DNA from: Hoylesella shahii DSM 15611 = JCM 12083
GTDB taxonomy: Bacteria; Bacteroidota; Bacteroidia; Bacteroidales; Bacteroidaceae
Length of the DNA stretch: 45,228 nt
Assembly (NCBI RefSeq): GCF_000613445.1
Contig: NZ_BAIZ01000028.1
Span: 1-45,228 of the forward strand
Direction: 5' to 3'
Positions 1 through 9,859 of this stretch are shown piece by piece. A model generated the notes under the pieces. The model searched no databases. It had not been told where the DNA came from and worked only from the letters and a program-made list of their open reading frames with translations. Each line of letters begins with the position of its first letter. The stretch's first letter is position 1. Position numbers and translations under genes: made by a program.

Positions 1-1
1 T

Positions 2-112
2 TTACTCAAAATACAGCCTAAAGAATTGGGTAAGTACTTAAAGAGAATACGCATTGCGCATGCCTCGAAATATGAAGATAGGTTAAAAGAGCTGTGGAAA
101 AATGTATTGTGA
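2..112 (+). CDS. C-terminal 36 residues of an unidentified protein (partial)
   Basis: An open frame enters from the left edge and ends at TGA 110-112. The tail is charged, with segments such as KELGKYLKRIRIA and EDRLKELWKN. It is followed at once by a strong hairpin, which supports a real gene end. The fragment is too short to assign. The IQPKEL-type sequence faintly recalls the ends of some DNA methyltransferase or restriction subunits, but that is a guess. Confidence 0.5.
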   Translation, partial: LLKIQPKELGKYLKRIRIAHASKYEDRLKELWKNVL

Positions 113-116
113 GTTG

Positions 117-167
117 TTGCTGTAAGCTAAAATGTTTTCTGCCAGCAAACATTTTAGCCTACAGCAA
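117..167. terminator. Long hairpin, probable bidirectional terminator
   Basis: The arms TTGCTGTA-A-GCTAAAATGTTT and AAACATTTTAGC-C-TACAGCAA pair over about 20 bp with one mismatch, around a short TCTGCCAG loop. It lies between two convergent genes, 5 nt after the stop at 112 and 9 nt beyond the stop at 177, so it can end transcription from both sides. There is no long T-run, so the function is inferred from symmetry and position. Confidence 0.7.
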
Positions 168-176
168 TCACTCAAT

Positions 177-1390
177 TTATAGATATTGTGCATAAAGGTT
201 GAGGTATTCTAAAAAGCGTTCTTCTTTGTTGAAATACCGTACAATGTGTTGCCTACAAACATCCTCGAAAGTTGAGGCGGGCTGTTGGCATAGACGTCCT
301 ATCTCGATGGCAGCTGTTTGTATGTCACCTTTTTCTATAATAGCCCCAGTTTTGAGTGTTATAGCTTCTGTGCTCCCCCCTGTTTTGTAGGTCACCACAG
401 GTGTTCCGCATGCCATTGCTTCGAGATTGGTTGTGGGAAATGTGTCTTCCCAGGTGGGATTGAAATATACATTTGCTGCAGAATACAGTGCACAAAGCTC
501 TTGAATGTTGTCTGTTCTATTGATAGCAATAATGCCAGCTTGTGCTGCTAATTGTTGTTCAGACTTACTTAATCCAACAAGAACAATACGAATGGATGGG
601 GGCAAGAGTGATGCAAGTTGAAGAAAATCGGGCAAACCTTTACGATACCAGTTGGAGCTAGGCCCAAAACGATTGCACACTCTTCAGGGATGGCGTATTT
701 CTTTTTAATCCAGTTTACTTCCGTTTGTTTGCTAAAAACATCCGTATCAATACCATTATATATAAGGTGTGTGGGTGTGTGCTTGAAAAACGACTGCTGT
801 AACTGTCGTTGTAACCATTGGCTTACGGGGACAAGTGTTAGGTGTTTGAGTGATAAGAATGTTTCTTTCTTCTGTTCGAAGTTGCGATACGAACGATCGG
901 TTAGCCAACTTTTGGGGTAAGCATGCTTTTGAGGACACTTCAAACAGTGCGTTTTCCATTGTTCGCATCCGCAATATTCGTAATGGGCACAGTGCCCGGT
1001 AAAGGTCCAACAGTCGTGTAGAGTCCAAACCACAGGAATGTTGTTTTGGGCAAGATATTGAAATAATAGCGGATAATTAAGATAATAACCGTGAATGTTG
1101 TGCAAGTGTACGATGTCGGGTTTTATTCTTTCTGCGTATTGAATCAATTCTGCTGTAGCCTTTTTAGACATCAGACCGTGATTGTCAAACAGTCGCGAGC
1201 TAATGGCATGGTGCATTTCATCCCATCTACTACCAATGTGAAAGAGATTAGACGCACTGGGGTTGGCCCATCTGCCGTAAGCGATGAAACTTTGCCAACC
1301 TTGTTTTATAGCAGCCATTCCGATTCCTTCAGCAATTTTTCCATGAGAACCCCAGTTGGCAGTGATGTTTATTTGCAGCAATTTTCTCAT
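177..1390 (-). CDS. GT4-family glycosyltransferase, WcaC-like (frame broken once)
   Basis: Transfers a sugar to the growing lipid-linked capsule repeat unit at the inner membrane. The N-terminal half has the Rossmann start LLQINITANWGSHG and a Cys-rich patch around WTLHDCWTFTGHCAHY, typical of colanic-acid-type GT4 enzymes. The C-terminal half has NLEAMACGTPVVTYKTGGS, the GT4 donor-binding region with its conserved glutamates. The halves lie in different frames that meet near 650-657. Restoring one base gives a 404-residue protein through LA-SNWYRKGLPDF. I chose ATG 1390 rather than the longer frame from 1408 because it overlaps the upstream stop as ATGA, implying translational coupling. Last gene of the capsule operon. 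Donor and linkage unknown. Confidence 0.85.
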
Positions 1391-2181
1391 TCGTAGGTTT
1401 TGTTGCAACTGATGAAATAGGTGATATGATTAATAGGCCAGAATGGTTCGAAATGTCTACGATTGATTACTTTACCATTAAAGGAAAAGTAATGTTTGTA
1501 GTTCGATTGAGAGAACACATGCTTATAGGTATTGCATGCAATGTCTATCGACAGTTGGTTAGCATGCGTAAGTCTACCATAGGGAAAGGCAAAAAAGTTG
1601 CAAGGCTGTTGAATTTGTTGCTCAATCACCGATTTACAATTCTCTATTTGGTAGCGAAGCGTTTGCTCATCGTTGGTATTAATCATGTAATGGTCCATGG
1701 TGTGGGCACCAATGATGTGCCCACGTTTGGCCAGTTCCTTTAGATGCGACCATCGCAAAGGCGTCTTTCCTTCGGTAAGAACAACATGATTATTAAAATT
1801 TTCGATGTAAGAAGCGTCTCCATCCACATAGTTGGGGTTGACAAAGAAGAGTGCGTTAGTGCCAAACTCCTCCAAGAGTGGAGCAAAGATGTCGTAACAC
1901 TCCATAAATCCATCGTCGAAAGTGAATGCCACAAGCGGTTTGTGGGGCTGTTCTTTGCGCATTATGCGCTCTACAGCCTCCTCAATTTTGATGAAAGAAA
2001 CCTTCTGCGACAGCTCTTGTAGTAAGGTTTTAAAAGTGTGTGGCTCGTTTTCGTGGGCAATTCTGTGTCCATTCAGAATGTGAATACCTGGGGCGGGGGT
2101 TGCCCAAGCCCCCAAAACGTTAAGCACTTGTTGTCTAACAAAGCCACGTAGACGTTGCGAAGGGTTGGGGTTATACATCAT
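1387..2181 (-). CDS. Polysaccharide deacetylase family protein (NodB domain)
   Basis: Predicted metal-dependent deacetylase (carbohydrate esterase 4 fold) acting on an N-acetylated glycan. At about residues 85-92, TFDDGF gives the catalytic and metal aspartates. HTMDHYM supplies the HxxxH metal ligands, and FAFPYGR is the later conserved motif. At 264 residues it is close to a bare NodB domain with a roughly 75-residue N-terminal extension. No clear signal peptide, so it may act on the cytoplasmic face or on a precursor. It overlaps the upstream glycosyltransferase by 11 nt and the downstream one by ATGA, so it is embedded in the capsule operon and probably tailors the repeat unit. Confidence 0.85.
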   Translation of the reverse strand: MMYNPNPSQRLRGFVRQQVLNVLGAWATPAPGIHILNGHRIAHENEPHTFKTLLQELSQKVSFIKIEEAVERIMRKEQPHKPLVAFTFDDGFMECYDIFAPLLEEFGTNALFFVNPNYVDGDASYIENFNNHVVLTEGKTPLRWSHLKELAKRGHIIGAHTMDHYMINTNDEQTLRYQIENCKSVIEQQIQQPCNFFAFPYGRLTHANQLSIDIACNTYKHVFSQSNYKHYFSFNGKVINRRHFEPFWPINHITYFISCNKTYE

Positions 2182-3292
2182 TTATTACCTTTCTAATAAT
2201 TTCCGTTTGATAATGAATATTCCATTTTCTATCTATTTCGTCAAAAGCCTTACGCCTTGTTTCGTTGCGTTTGATGGAGTCGACACATATCCAGCGTTCA
2301 ATTTCGCGCTTTAGACTTTGCGGATTGCCTTGTTCGAAGAATGAACCCGTTTCGCCTTGACGTATGGCCTCGAACTCTGGCATTTGATAAGCAAAGTTGT
2401 TATGGGTAACAACAGGGCATCCAAAAGTGAGCGAATGAATGGCTGTGAGGCCAACATTTCCAGGCGAAACGCACACGTGTGCATTGTAAAACAGCTGTCC
2501 AAGAACCTCATCATCATAGCATGGGCCATACATCCAGATACAGTCTGCTACGTTTTGGGTCTCGGCATATTGGTCGATACGAACTTGATCAACATCTTTT
2601 CCAACGAAAACAATGTTGACGGGGCGACCTTCTTGCTTAAGTTGTGAAGCGCAATCCACCAGCATTTCTAGCTTTTTTCTCTTTTGTATTCTTCCACAAT
2701 AGATAATTGTAGGGTAGTCGTTAACGAAATGTTTGCGATAGATGTCGTTGTGGATAAGTCGCTCTCGTATGGCTCGTTCGTTGTCCGAATCTATCGAATT
2801 GGCAATACAATACATCTTATTGTTAGGTATTCCCTCTTTTTTCATCAAGTTGATGGCGTATTTGCTGTAAACCATCAACGCGGAATGCAAGGAGAAAAAG
2901 AGCTTTTTTACCAGTCTTTTTATTGTTCCCTCCCTGCCATACCATCCATGCGTCCATGCAATGGTTTTCTTTCGGGTAAGCTTGGCCAACAACAATATTG
3001 CCCACGAGGAAAGACAGAAGGGTTCGCCGTCGATGATATAATAACGATAGGGCTTGAAAAGCAACCTTACCGAACCCCTTTGCCAATAAAACGGACCGAA
3101 GTAAACGTTTTTTATGGTTTGTTGATATCCTGACAATTGATTATAATCAAACCTTTTAATTGGCGTATTAACCTTGTCGCCCAAATAAAAATGGCATGCA
3201 AAAAGCTTAGCCATCTCGCTGAAGATGGGGAAGCGATAGTGTGAACCAATATTGGTAATGAGGCAAAGCGATTTGGAAGTAATCGTATTCAT
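2171..3292 (-). CDS. GT4-family glycosyltransferase
   Basis: Second glycosyltransferase of the capsule operon, 373 residues. The N-terminal half contains the acceptor-side Rossmann region (LITNIGSHYRFPIF) and a WTHGWYGREG segment. The C-terminal half has IIYCGRIQKRKKLEMLVD at about 205, the usual start of the GT-B donor domain, and VSPGNVGLTAIHSLTFGCPV. The classical EX7E is modified here, with the first glutamate position taken by other residues. The stop overlaps the deacetylase start by 11 nt. Sugar specificity cannot be read from sequence. Confidence 0.85.
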   Translation of the reverse strand: MNTITSKSLCLITNIGSHYRFPIFSEMAKLFACHFYLGDKVNTPIKRFDYNQLSGYQQTIKNVYFGPFYWQRGSVRLLFKPYRYYIIDGEPFCLSSWAILLLAKLTRKKTIAWTHGWYGREGTIKRLVKKLFFSLHSALMVYSKYAINLMKKEGIPNNKMYCIANSIDSDNERAIRERLIHNDIYRKHFVNDYPTIIYCGRIQKRKKLEMLVDCASQLKQEGRPVNIVFVGKDVDQVRIDQYAETQNVADCIWMYGPCYDDEVLGQLFYNAHVCVSPGNVGLTAIHSLTFGCPVVTHNNFAYQMPEFEAIRQGETGSFFEQGNPQSLKREIERWICVDSIKRNETRRKAFDEIDRKWNIHYQTEIIRKVINDV

Positions 3293-3330
3293 CTTTAATT
3301 CTTTTTGATTATATGGGCAACCTACTAGGG

Positions 3331-4677
3331 TTATTGGGTTTCCTCTTGCGTGTGCATTGAAGAATTGGTATTAGTTTTCGTCGTTATCTTGTTGGTTGCG
3401 CGTTGTAGAAAAACAAATAGCGTTATTGCTGATAAACTATACGCCACCACATTAATAAGTGAGAGGTTGAGGGCAGTGCTTTGTTCGGGTTGTGTAGAAA
3501 ATAATAGATAGGCAGTTACAACAATCACAACGTCTCTTATTGTACGTAGAATAAACAACATCCAATTGTGCCCTTTGGCCAATAAGTCTGCTTGTAATAC
3601 GCTAGTAAGACACATTGGTATAGTGGCAAATGCGTAAACATTGATGACCACACGCAAGTCGGCGAAACTATTGCCGTAGAACGAGGTGATTACTCCTGAG
3701 AGCGCTAGAATACCCAGGAAAGGAAGAATGGAGCAAATCAAGTTGAGTGCCATCATTTGCCATAGAAAACGCTGATGGTATTTTGTGTTTTTCGTCAGAC
3801 CAGAGAGGTAAGACAGAATCACGTTTTGTAAAAGGGTGGGGATAAACAGGATAATGGCCCCCCATTGTGTTGCTGCTGTGAATAGACCAACCTCTCCAAT
3901 TGCTGCATATTTTGAAATTAGTAGCATTGCGCCCCAGTTACACATTGTATACGAGAGTTCTTGCAATGCCACAGGAAAAGAGAATTTCAAGATCTTTTTG
4001 ATTGTTGGCGATAGGCTTTTCTTGTGGAAATCGTTTTGTGTGCGAGAAATTCGCTTAATGATAATGCCGTTTGCTATGCATAAAACTAGCTGCGATGAAA
4101 GTAAACCCAGCAAAGCTCCATACACGTCCATGAAGTGGGTAAGCGGTAAACTAACCACTAACAATACCAAACTCGAAATAATGGTGTTTATTCCCAGTGG
4201 TTTAAAGGCTTTGTAACCCGCAAGAATGCCCGTTTGCGTAGTCGAAACAGCCTTGGTAATGAGTATGAGTCCCAGAAAACGAAAGGGTTGAGCCAACTGT
4301 GGTGTCTGGATATAAAGGGCTAGTTGTTCTGCAAATAACAACAATAGCACACTCATTATTAAGGATGAAACTAGTGTGATGATAGACACAGCTCGCACAA
4401 TGGAAGATACACCACTTCTATGTTCTTCTATTGCGTGAGCAATGAACTTGGTTGAAGTGTAGCCCAATCCGAAAGTAGAGAAGGAGGCAATGTAAAACAT
4501 GGTATTCTTCACCATGCCAAATTCGCCAAATAAATCTTTCTTCAGCATACGTGCTACTAGCATACTGGTGACTAACAGTATCACATTACCCATTCCGTTT
4601 CCAAAAACCGACCAGAACGAATCTTTAGCTAAACTGCTTTGCTTTAGCTTATTCACTTTGTGCGTTATCCACTTCAT
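3331..4677 (-). CDS. Wzx-type polysaccharide flippase
   Basis: A 448-residue multi-spanning membrane protein with about 12-14 hydrophobic segments. It begins with the pattern FWSVFGNGMGNVILLVTSML, common to MOP-superfamily polysaccharide flippases. Family role: moves the lipid-linked repeat unit from the cytoplasmic to the periplasmic face of the inner membrane. It starts 3 nt after the Wzy-like gene ends, so the two are probably cotranslated. The hydrophilic tail (about residues 430-448, Thr/Asn-rich) is cytoplasmic by inference. Confidence 0.88.
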   Translation of the reverse strand: MKWITHKVNKLKQSSLAKDSFWSVFGNGMGNVILLVTSMLVARMLKKDLFGEFGMVKNTMFYIASFSTFGLGYTSTKFIAHAIEEHRSGVSSIVRAVSIITLVSSLIMSVLLLLFAEQLALYIQTPQLAQPFRFLGLILITKAVSTTQTGILAGYKAFKPLGINTIISSLVLLVVSLPLTHFMDVYGALLGLLSSQLVLCIANGIIIKRISRTQNDFHKKSLSPTIKKILKFSFPVALQELSYTMCNWGAMLLISKYAAIGEVGLFTAATQWGAIILFIPTLLQNVILSYLSGLTKNTKYHQRFLWQMMALNLICSILPFLGILALSGVITSFYGNSFADLRVVINVYAFATIPMCLTSVLQADLLAKGHNWMLFILRTIRDVVIVVTAYLLFSTQPEQSTALNLSLINVVAYSLSAITLFVFLQRATNKITTKTNTNSSMHTQEETQ

Positions 4678-4680
4678 AAG

Positions 4681-5850
4681 TCAAGAGTTCTTGGTGGTAG
4701 GAAGAATAGGCTGTTTGCTTATCTCTTTGCTTTTGGTGCTCTTGCAAATTTCGGCCAAAGCAAAACCCACCAGCATCCAAAGTGTAAAACTACGTACACC
4801 TGGACCGAATGGAGGTCGCGCTTCAAAAAGCGCATTTACCAAAAACGAAAGGTAGATAATGTAGGCCGTGGAGCAAATCTTTCCTGTTTTGTGGTGTTTT
4901 TTAAGGATGCGGAAGAGATAGAAAAGAAATGTAAAGACTATGATTACACCCACAACACCATATTGCAGCAAGATGTTGATAGGCATACAGTCTACGTAAT
5001 AGTCGCCGATACCAACCCAAAGATGTTCTGGAATCTGCGCGATGGCAATCATTACTAAAAATACACGCCCCGAACTTACATCATTTACGTCGCTGGCATC
5101 ACGCCCACCCATAATAATACCATTGTAAATGATATCCGATGCGCTGGTGTTCGAGGCGATATACATAACTACTAAGGAAAGGATAATAAAAAACCAGTAT
5201 CGTGCTCGTTTATTTCCTGATTTGAAAATATAATAGCCAATAATGACAAGGCCACTTACAAAGGTTGCTCTAGAACGTAGTAGGATAAGTATGAACAGCA
5301 TGATTAATGCTAGAAAACGATTTACCCAAAGCATCAGTCTAGTAGACGACTGACTGAAAATCAGAACAAACGTAACACAGCAAAGTAGAATCTGAGCAAC
5401 AGAGTTTTTATCACTAAAGGCATAAGTGGCAGAGGTAACGCTTGCTCCTTGTAGAAAATTGATATAGACATTGATGGCTAATATCGTACCCGATACTGCA
5501 AAGATAAGACAAATAGCTTGCAGAACGCCATTACTGCTATGGTTTTTCCAAAAGTTGAACGACACTGTCGTCATCAGTAACGAAACGGCGGTGTTATACA
5601 AATCTTCAGTAAAGTATTTCCCATCTGTAAACATATCGCAAACAAAACAATAGTAGGCGAAAATGAAAACAAAGAAATAAAAAAACAATAGCTCGTTCTT
5701 TAGATAAGAACGAGGATTAGATAGTAGCAAATAGAGAAAAGGCAACACCCAAACAGCTTTGAGGTATTGGTCGCCTCCCGAATCAAGCACAGCTGGTATC
5801 TGAGAGGTCATGCTGCACAATACAGCCAATAAGTATAATGCCTTTGCCAT
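4681..5850 (-). CDS. Wzy-like O-antigen/capsule polymerase
   Basis: A 389-residue protein with about 10 membrane segments, poorly conserved as expected for Wzy polymerases and O-antigen ligases. A large soluble loop around residues 245-290 contains GGRDASDVNDVSSGR followed by a membrane segment and HLWVGIGDYYVDC. This recalls the periplasmic RX10G-type loops of the O-antigen ligase/polymerase fold. Assignment rests on topology and position between Wzz-like and Wzx-like genes, 3 nt from each. It should polymerise flipped repeat units in the periplasm. A ligase role is possible but less likely inside a capsule operon. Confidence 0.8.
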   Translation of the reverse strand: MAKALYLLAVLCSMTSQIPAVLDSGGDQYLKAVWVLPFLYLLLSNPRSYLKNELLFFYFFVFIFAYYCFVCDMFTDGKYFTEDLYNTAVSLLMTTVSFNFWKNHSSNGVLQAICLIFAVSGTILAINVYINFLQGASVTSATYAFSDKNSVAQILLCCVTFVLIFSQSSTRLMLWVNRFLALIMLFILILLRSRATFVSGLVIIGYYIFKSGNKRARYWFFIILSLVVMYIASNTSASDIIYNGIIMGGRDASDVNDVSSGRVFLVMIAIAQIPEHLWVGIGDYYVDCMPINILLQYGVVGVIIVFTFLFYLFRILKKHHKTGKICSTAYIIYLSFLVNALFEARPPFGPGVRSFTLWMLVGFALAEICKSTKSKEISKQPILPTTKNS

Positions 5851-5853
5851 CTT

Positions 5854-6903
5854 TTACTCCTCGTGTAAGAAGCTATTGATAAACAGATCACGACAGGAGT
5901 AAAAGGCCGTAACAAGCCATGAGAGAATAAGCATTGCTGCAACAAAGGCCATACGTTTAGGACCTGCAGGACGTAAGGGTACTGAGGCTTCTTTGATGGT
6001 GGTGAAAGCAGGCGTCGTCTCTTGAACTTTTGCTTGTGCCGTTTGCATCTGTGTGTTTAGTGCTGTGTAGGCATTATATTTCAATTGCATTTCATTTTCA
6101 AGGTCTTCCTTTTTTGAGTTAAACGAAACAAGTATTGCATCCATGTTTGAGTCTGAGAAAGTGCTATATCTCTGACGTGCTTTTTCATACTCTGCCTTTG
6201 CTTGTCTACTTAGCTTTGTATAATATTCCAAATCACGTTGCGATTTACTTGTGCGGTATTGTGTAATAAACTCTTGCAGCTTTTTACGTAACTGTTCTGC
6301 CATCGTTGCCGAAACCAAAGGATCTTGGTCTTCAACAGACAATGTTATTTTTCTTGTTTTTAAGTCAATTTGGCAACTAATATTATCGCCTATTTTGCTA
6401 AAGATATTCGATTCCTCTTCTGTGAGATTGAATTTGTTGATGGATTTGATAGGCTTACTTATCTTTTTCTTTTTAAATAGTTTGCCAATCCATCGAAAAG
6501 GTGCTGTTAAGGGGTTTTGCTTCTGATGTTTGAGCAGATATTCATAATATGTTGTTGAAACGCTACCGTCGGCTGTCTTTATTGGACAAGCGATAAGGTT
6601 ATAAATGAAATCGTTTGATTTCAGTAGTTCTGGATAAAGGTCGGGCGAAATGGCATCGCCAGTGATGCCACTTCCTAAATTCAATCCAAATGTTGACGCT
6701 AAATCCGAAAGACTACCGCCTGCTTCTGACGTACCTATCTCTGGTGCTAATTCAATTTTGCAAACGTAGTATCGTGGAACGGGAAGAATGATAATGCATG
6801 ATAATATAAAAGTGATGATACTCACTTTGAGAAACAGCTTCTTTTTGTTACTGATACGTCGGGCGATGCTGACAATATCGGCATGGTTATTTTTGTTACT
6901 CAT
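5854..6903 (-). CDS. Wzz-type chain-length determinant protein
   Basis: A 349-residue polysaccharide co-polymerase. The first transmembrane segment is at about residues 22-45 (LKVSIITFILSCIIILPV) and the second near 320-340. The periplasmic part has LSDLASTFGLNLGSG, typical of Bacteroidetes Wzz, and a long coiled-coil region at about 190-290 (YTKLSRQAKAEYEKARQRY). The PAGPKR before the last membrane helix matches the Pro-rich motif of the family. It controls glycan length with the neighbouring polymerase. No C-terminal BY-kinase domain is present. Gap to the upstream export gene is 30 nt. Confidence 0.9.
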   Translation of the reverse strand: MSNKNNHADIVSIARRISNKKKLFLKVSIITFILSCIIILPVPRYYVCKIELAPEIGTSEAGGSLSDLASTFGLNLGSGITGDAISPDLYPELLKSNDFIYNLIACPIKTADGSVSTTYYEYLLKHQKQNPLTAPFRWIGKLFKKKKISKPIKSINKFNLTEEESNIFSKIGDNISCQIDLKTRKITLSVEDQDPLVSATMAEQLRKKLQEFITQYRTSKSQRDLEYYTKLSRQAKAEYEKARQRYSTFSDSNMDAILVSFNSKKEDLENEMQLKYNAYTALNTQMQTAQAKVQETTPAFTTIKEASVPLRPAGPKRMAFVAAMLILSWLVTAFYSCRDLFINSFLHEE

Positions 6904-6933
6904 CTTATCTACTAGAATGTTAACCTCTGTACA

Positions 6934-9462
6934 TTACTTTATCAAATTCGCAATCGTGGCTATCAAAGTTGCTAGTCCGGCCATTGTTGTTCCAACGGAG
7001 AGCCATTGGGTTAGTGTCTTACCATTGTTCTCGGGCTTTGTGGGCACAATAATCTCGCAACCGGGAAGTATTTTGGCATTATGCCCCACGCGAGCCACGG
7101 TTCCGTTCATGTATATAATATAGGTGTTGCTTTTCTTTGCTCGGTTTCCAAATCCGCCTGCTTGGTTGATATACCATGCAGGTCGGCGACCTTTCTCGTA
7201 GGCCACGGTGTTGGGATACATTACGTTGCCGCTAATTTTTACTGTCCCGTTGTACTCGGGCACAATGAGTTTGTCGCCTTCGCGTAGCACCAAGTCGGCG
7301 TCGCCACCTGGTTCTGCCAATGCTTTCTCTAGTTCTATGCCCACATAGTACGTGTCGCCAAGGTCAAGACGTTCTTTCTCTAAGGTGTCTTTCTTGCCGT
7401 TTTGCATGTCTGCCAGTCGCAAAACGGTTTCCATGCGTAGTCTTTCGTCGGGGGTAATGCGTCTTTCTAGACGTGCTCCGCGAATATAAGCCAAGTCGGT
7501 TACGCCTCCTGCTCGCTTGATGGCATCGCTAAGACGTTCGTTTTTGCTCGTAAGCGTGTAGGTTCCCGCAAACATCACCTGTCCTTGCACCGAGATGTTT
7601 TTCTGTATGTTGTAGCCTGGGCTTTTTCTAACATACACTTCATCAAATGGTTGTAGCGTAAAGCCTGCTTCTCCGTCTACCACAAAACCGTCTTTTAGGG
7701 CGAAGGTGTAGGTGCGCGAAATTACAGAATCGGTGCTAAGGGCTTTTGGGTTTACTATACGGCGAGCCACATCCACCTTTGTTGTTGAGGCCGACTCTTT
7801 CAAACCACCTGCCTGTAACACCAGGTCTTCTAGCGTTTCGTTTGCGGCAAACTTATAAATGCCTGGATACATCACTTCTCCATGTATGGTTACGGTTTGC
7901 TGTTGCATCATCTCGCCCTTTGTGGGAACAAACAGCACGTCGTTTTTTTGAAGGGGAATATCGGCTACTTTGCCATTCATGATGCCTTCGATGTCAACTG
8001 GTATCACCTCTAGGGTGCGGTCGGCGCGCATGCGATGCATCACTGCGCGAGCCGTAAAGGCTTCTTCTGTAATGCCTTCTGCGTGTTCTATCAGCGTGCG
8101 AACGCTATTGATAGAACCGCCCACCTGATACATTCCAGGGCGGAACACGGCTCCTTTCACCTCTACCATGTTTGAAAAGCGTGGTAAGATTGAATCTACA
8201 CTCACCGAGTCTTCATCTGCGAGATGGAAAGTGTTGAAATCGAACTCGTCTACATTAAACACTGAGTATTCACGTCCTGTCTTTCTCACCAGTCTAACAG
8301 CCTTGGTATAAGCGTCGCCAGTAAATCCTCCAGCGTATTTTAGCAGTGTTCCAACGCTTTCGTTACGTTTCATTTCGTAGTACATTGGGCGTTTTACTTT
8401 ACCCGTTAGGTTCACCAGGCAATCGTAGGCACCAACCACAACAACATCGTTATCGGCTAGTCTTACGTTTCCAGTTAGCTTTCCGTTCAGTATATAGTCG
8501 TATATGTCTACCACCGTAACCAGTTTGTTCTGCCTGTACACTTTAATATTGCGAAGTGTTCCAAGGTCGTTAATGCCGCCTGCCATGTACAAGGCATGGA
8601 AAACCGATGCGAAAGCCGATAGCGTATATGTGCCAGGTTGTTTCACTTCGCCCATAACGTTTACCATGATGGTGCGTGTTTGGCCCACTGTAAGGCGTAC
8701 ACGCGAACTACTATAGCGCGCCCCTAGTGTTGAACGCAAGCGAGCATTGGCCTCGGCAACGGTTAGTCCGCTTACCTGTACTGGTCCAAATCCCTCAATT
8801 ATCACATCGCCATCGGGCGAAACGGTTGTCTGTTCCGATTTTTGCGATGCGCCATAAATATCGATATGCACGGCATCTCCAGGTCCTAAACGATAGTTTT
8901 GGGGTGTGGCGATGTTCATGTTAGGCTCAAACGAAAGGTCTTTGCGGTTAAAAATATCTCGTCCAAACACTTTTTTATGCATCTTGCCCACGAAGAGTTT
9001 TAGTCTTTCACGTTCAAATAAGGTGGTCGAGTCGGGCATAAACTCGTCCAACTCTAGCATCATTTGCTTATGTTCGGTATTGTTATGTGTGGTGGATAGT
9101 TGTTCGCGCTCGTTTATTTGCACGCCCTTTACCATCATGTTGTTTTTCGTTTCGCTTTTGTTTTCGCCGTTGTTTTTTCGCATACGGCCTTCTTCAGTGG
9201 GTATGCCCTTGTCGGTATTGTTACTCACCTGGCCCAGTCCCTTGTTTTTTGCCACACGTTCGTAAGCAGATTTCACGCGCCTAATCTGTTGTATGTCAAC
9301 TCCGCGCTGCATCAATTTTGTTACGATTTGCGTTTGTGAAGTTCCTGCTTCGTGTTCTTTAAGCACAAATTGCATCACCTGCGAGTCGGTCATTGATGAT
9401 TGTGCCCTTAGCCCTAACGAGCAAAGGGTAACTAGCAGCACAAGTAAAACACTTCTTTTCAT
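6934..9462 (-). CDS. SLBB-domain polysaccharide export protein (Wza-like)
   Basis: First gene of the capsule operon, 842 residues. A signal peptide ends near LRAQ (residue 21). A helical region at about 23-75 (MTDSQVMQFVLKEHEAG) is seen in Bacteroidetes members. The polysaccharide-export domain starts around 190 (NYRLGPGDAVHIDIYGAS). Several SLBB repeats follow, recognisable by V.GEV..PG.Y.. units near 275, 460, 545, 640 and 755. A hydrophobic segment near 818-838 may be the membrane-crossing helix, as in Wza. It is far longer than E. coli Wza (about 380 residues), with SLBB repeats probably extending the periplasmic channel. No lipobox cysteine was seen near the N-terminus. Confidence 0.9.
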   Translation of the reverse strand: MKRSVLLVLLVTLCSLGLRAQSSMTDSQVMQFVLKEHEAGTSQTQIVTKLMQRGVDIQQIRRVKSAYERVAKNKGLGQVSNNTDKGIPTEEGRMRKNNGENKSETKNNMMVKGVQINEREQLSTTHNNTEHKQMMLELDEFMPDSTTLFERERLKLFVGKMHKKVFGRDIFNRKDLSFEPNMNIATPQNYRLGPGDAVHIDIYGASQKSEQTTVSPDGDVIIEGFGPVQVSGLTVAEANARLRSTLGARYSSSRVRLTVGQTRTIMVNVMGEVKQPGTYTLSAFASVFHALYMAGGINDLGTLRNIKVYRQNKLVTVVDIYDYILNGKLTGNVRLADNDVVVVGAYDCLVNLTGKVKRPMYYEMKRNESVGTLLKYAGGFTGDAYTKAVRLVRKTGREYSVFNVDEFDFNTFHLADEDSVSVDSILPRFSNMVEVKGAVFRPGMYQVGGSINSVRTLIEHAEGITEEAFTARAVMHRMRADRTLEVIPVDIEGIMNGKVADIPLQKNDVLFVPTKGEMMQQQTVTIHGEVMYPGIYKFAANETLEDLVLQAGGLKESASTTKVDVARRIVNPKALSTDSVISRTYTFALKDGFVVDGEAGFTLQPFDEVYVRKSPGYNIQKNISVQGQVMFAGTYTLTSKNERLSDAIKRAGGVTDLAYIRGARLERRITPDERLRMETVLRLADMQNGKKDTLEKERLDLGDTYYVGIELEKALAEPGGDADLVLREGDKLIVPEYNGTVKISGNVMYPNTVAYEKGRRPAWYINQAGGFGNRAKKSNTYIIYMNGTVARVGHNAKILPGCEIIVPTKPENNGKTLTQWLSVGTTMAGLATLIATIANLIK

Positions 9463-9859
9463 CTCCCGTTTTTATGTTTTTTACCTCATTGTGCAGTCTG
9501 TGCCATAGTTTTTTTGTGGCTGATGCATTTATTGTCAGCACCTTTTATGGCTTCTGTCACAACGTTTATTTTGTTTGTCCTGATTGTGATGGCACTTTAT
9601 GGTGTGCAAAGATGTTTTCTTGCTTGAACTGTATTGCAGCCTAAGTGCCATTTTATAAACTCTTGAAAAGGCGTTTTATTACATTCTTTTCGCCTTAAGA
9701 TTGTTTTTGTTATTGTTTTTGTTGCTTGTGGATGTAAGGCAAGTGGCATGTATAGGCCATGTTTGCTTGTTTTGCAAAGGTACGAAGAAAAAGTTGCATT
9801 CTTTTCTTTTATGCGTATTTTTGCCTTTTGTTATCCACTGGTGTTGCGTTGTTACGCCT
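9463..9859. other. Gene-free 397-bp leader of the capsule operon
   Basis: No credible gene on either strand. It contains a leftward promoter-like box at 9775-9782. Read leftward, AAGGCG and CGCCTTTT flank a roughly 20-nt loop near 9667-9702, a weak hairpin that could be an attenuator. If the promoter is right, the capsule mRNA has an untranslated leader of about 300 nt. Confidence 0.5.
9775..9782 (-). promoter_or_regulatory. Putative -7 box for the capsule operon
   Basis: TACCTTTG on the minus strand fits the Bacteroidota TAnnTTTG consensus. No good TTTG partner sits about 20 bp upstream, so this is tentative. Confidence 0.35.
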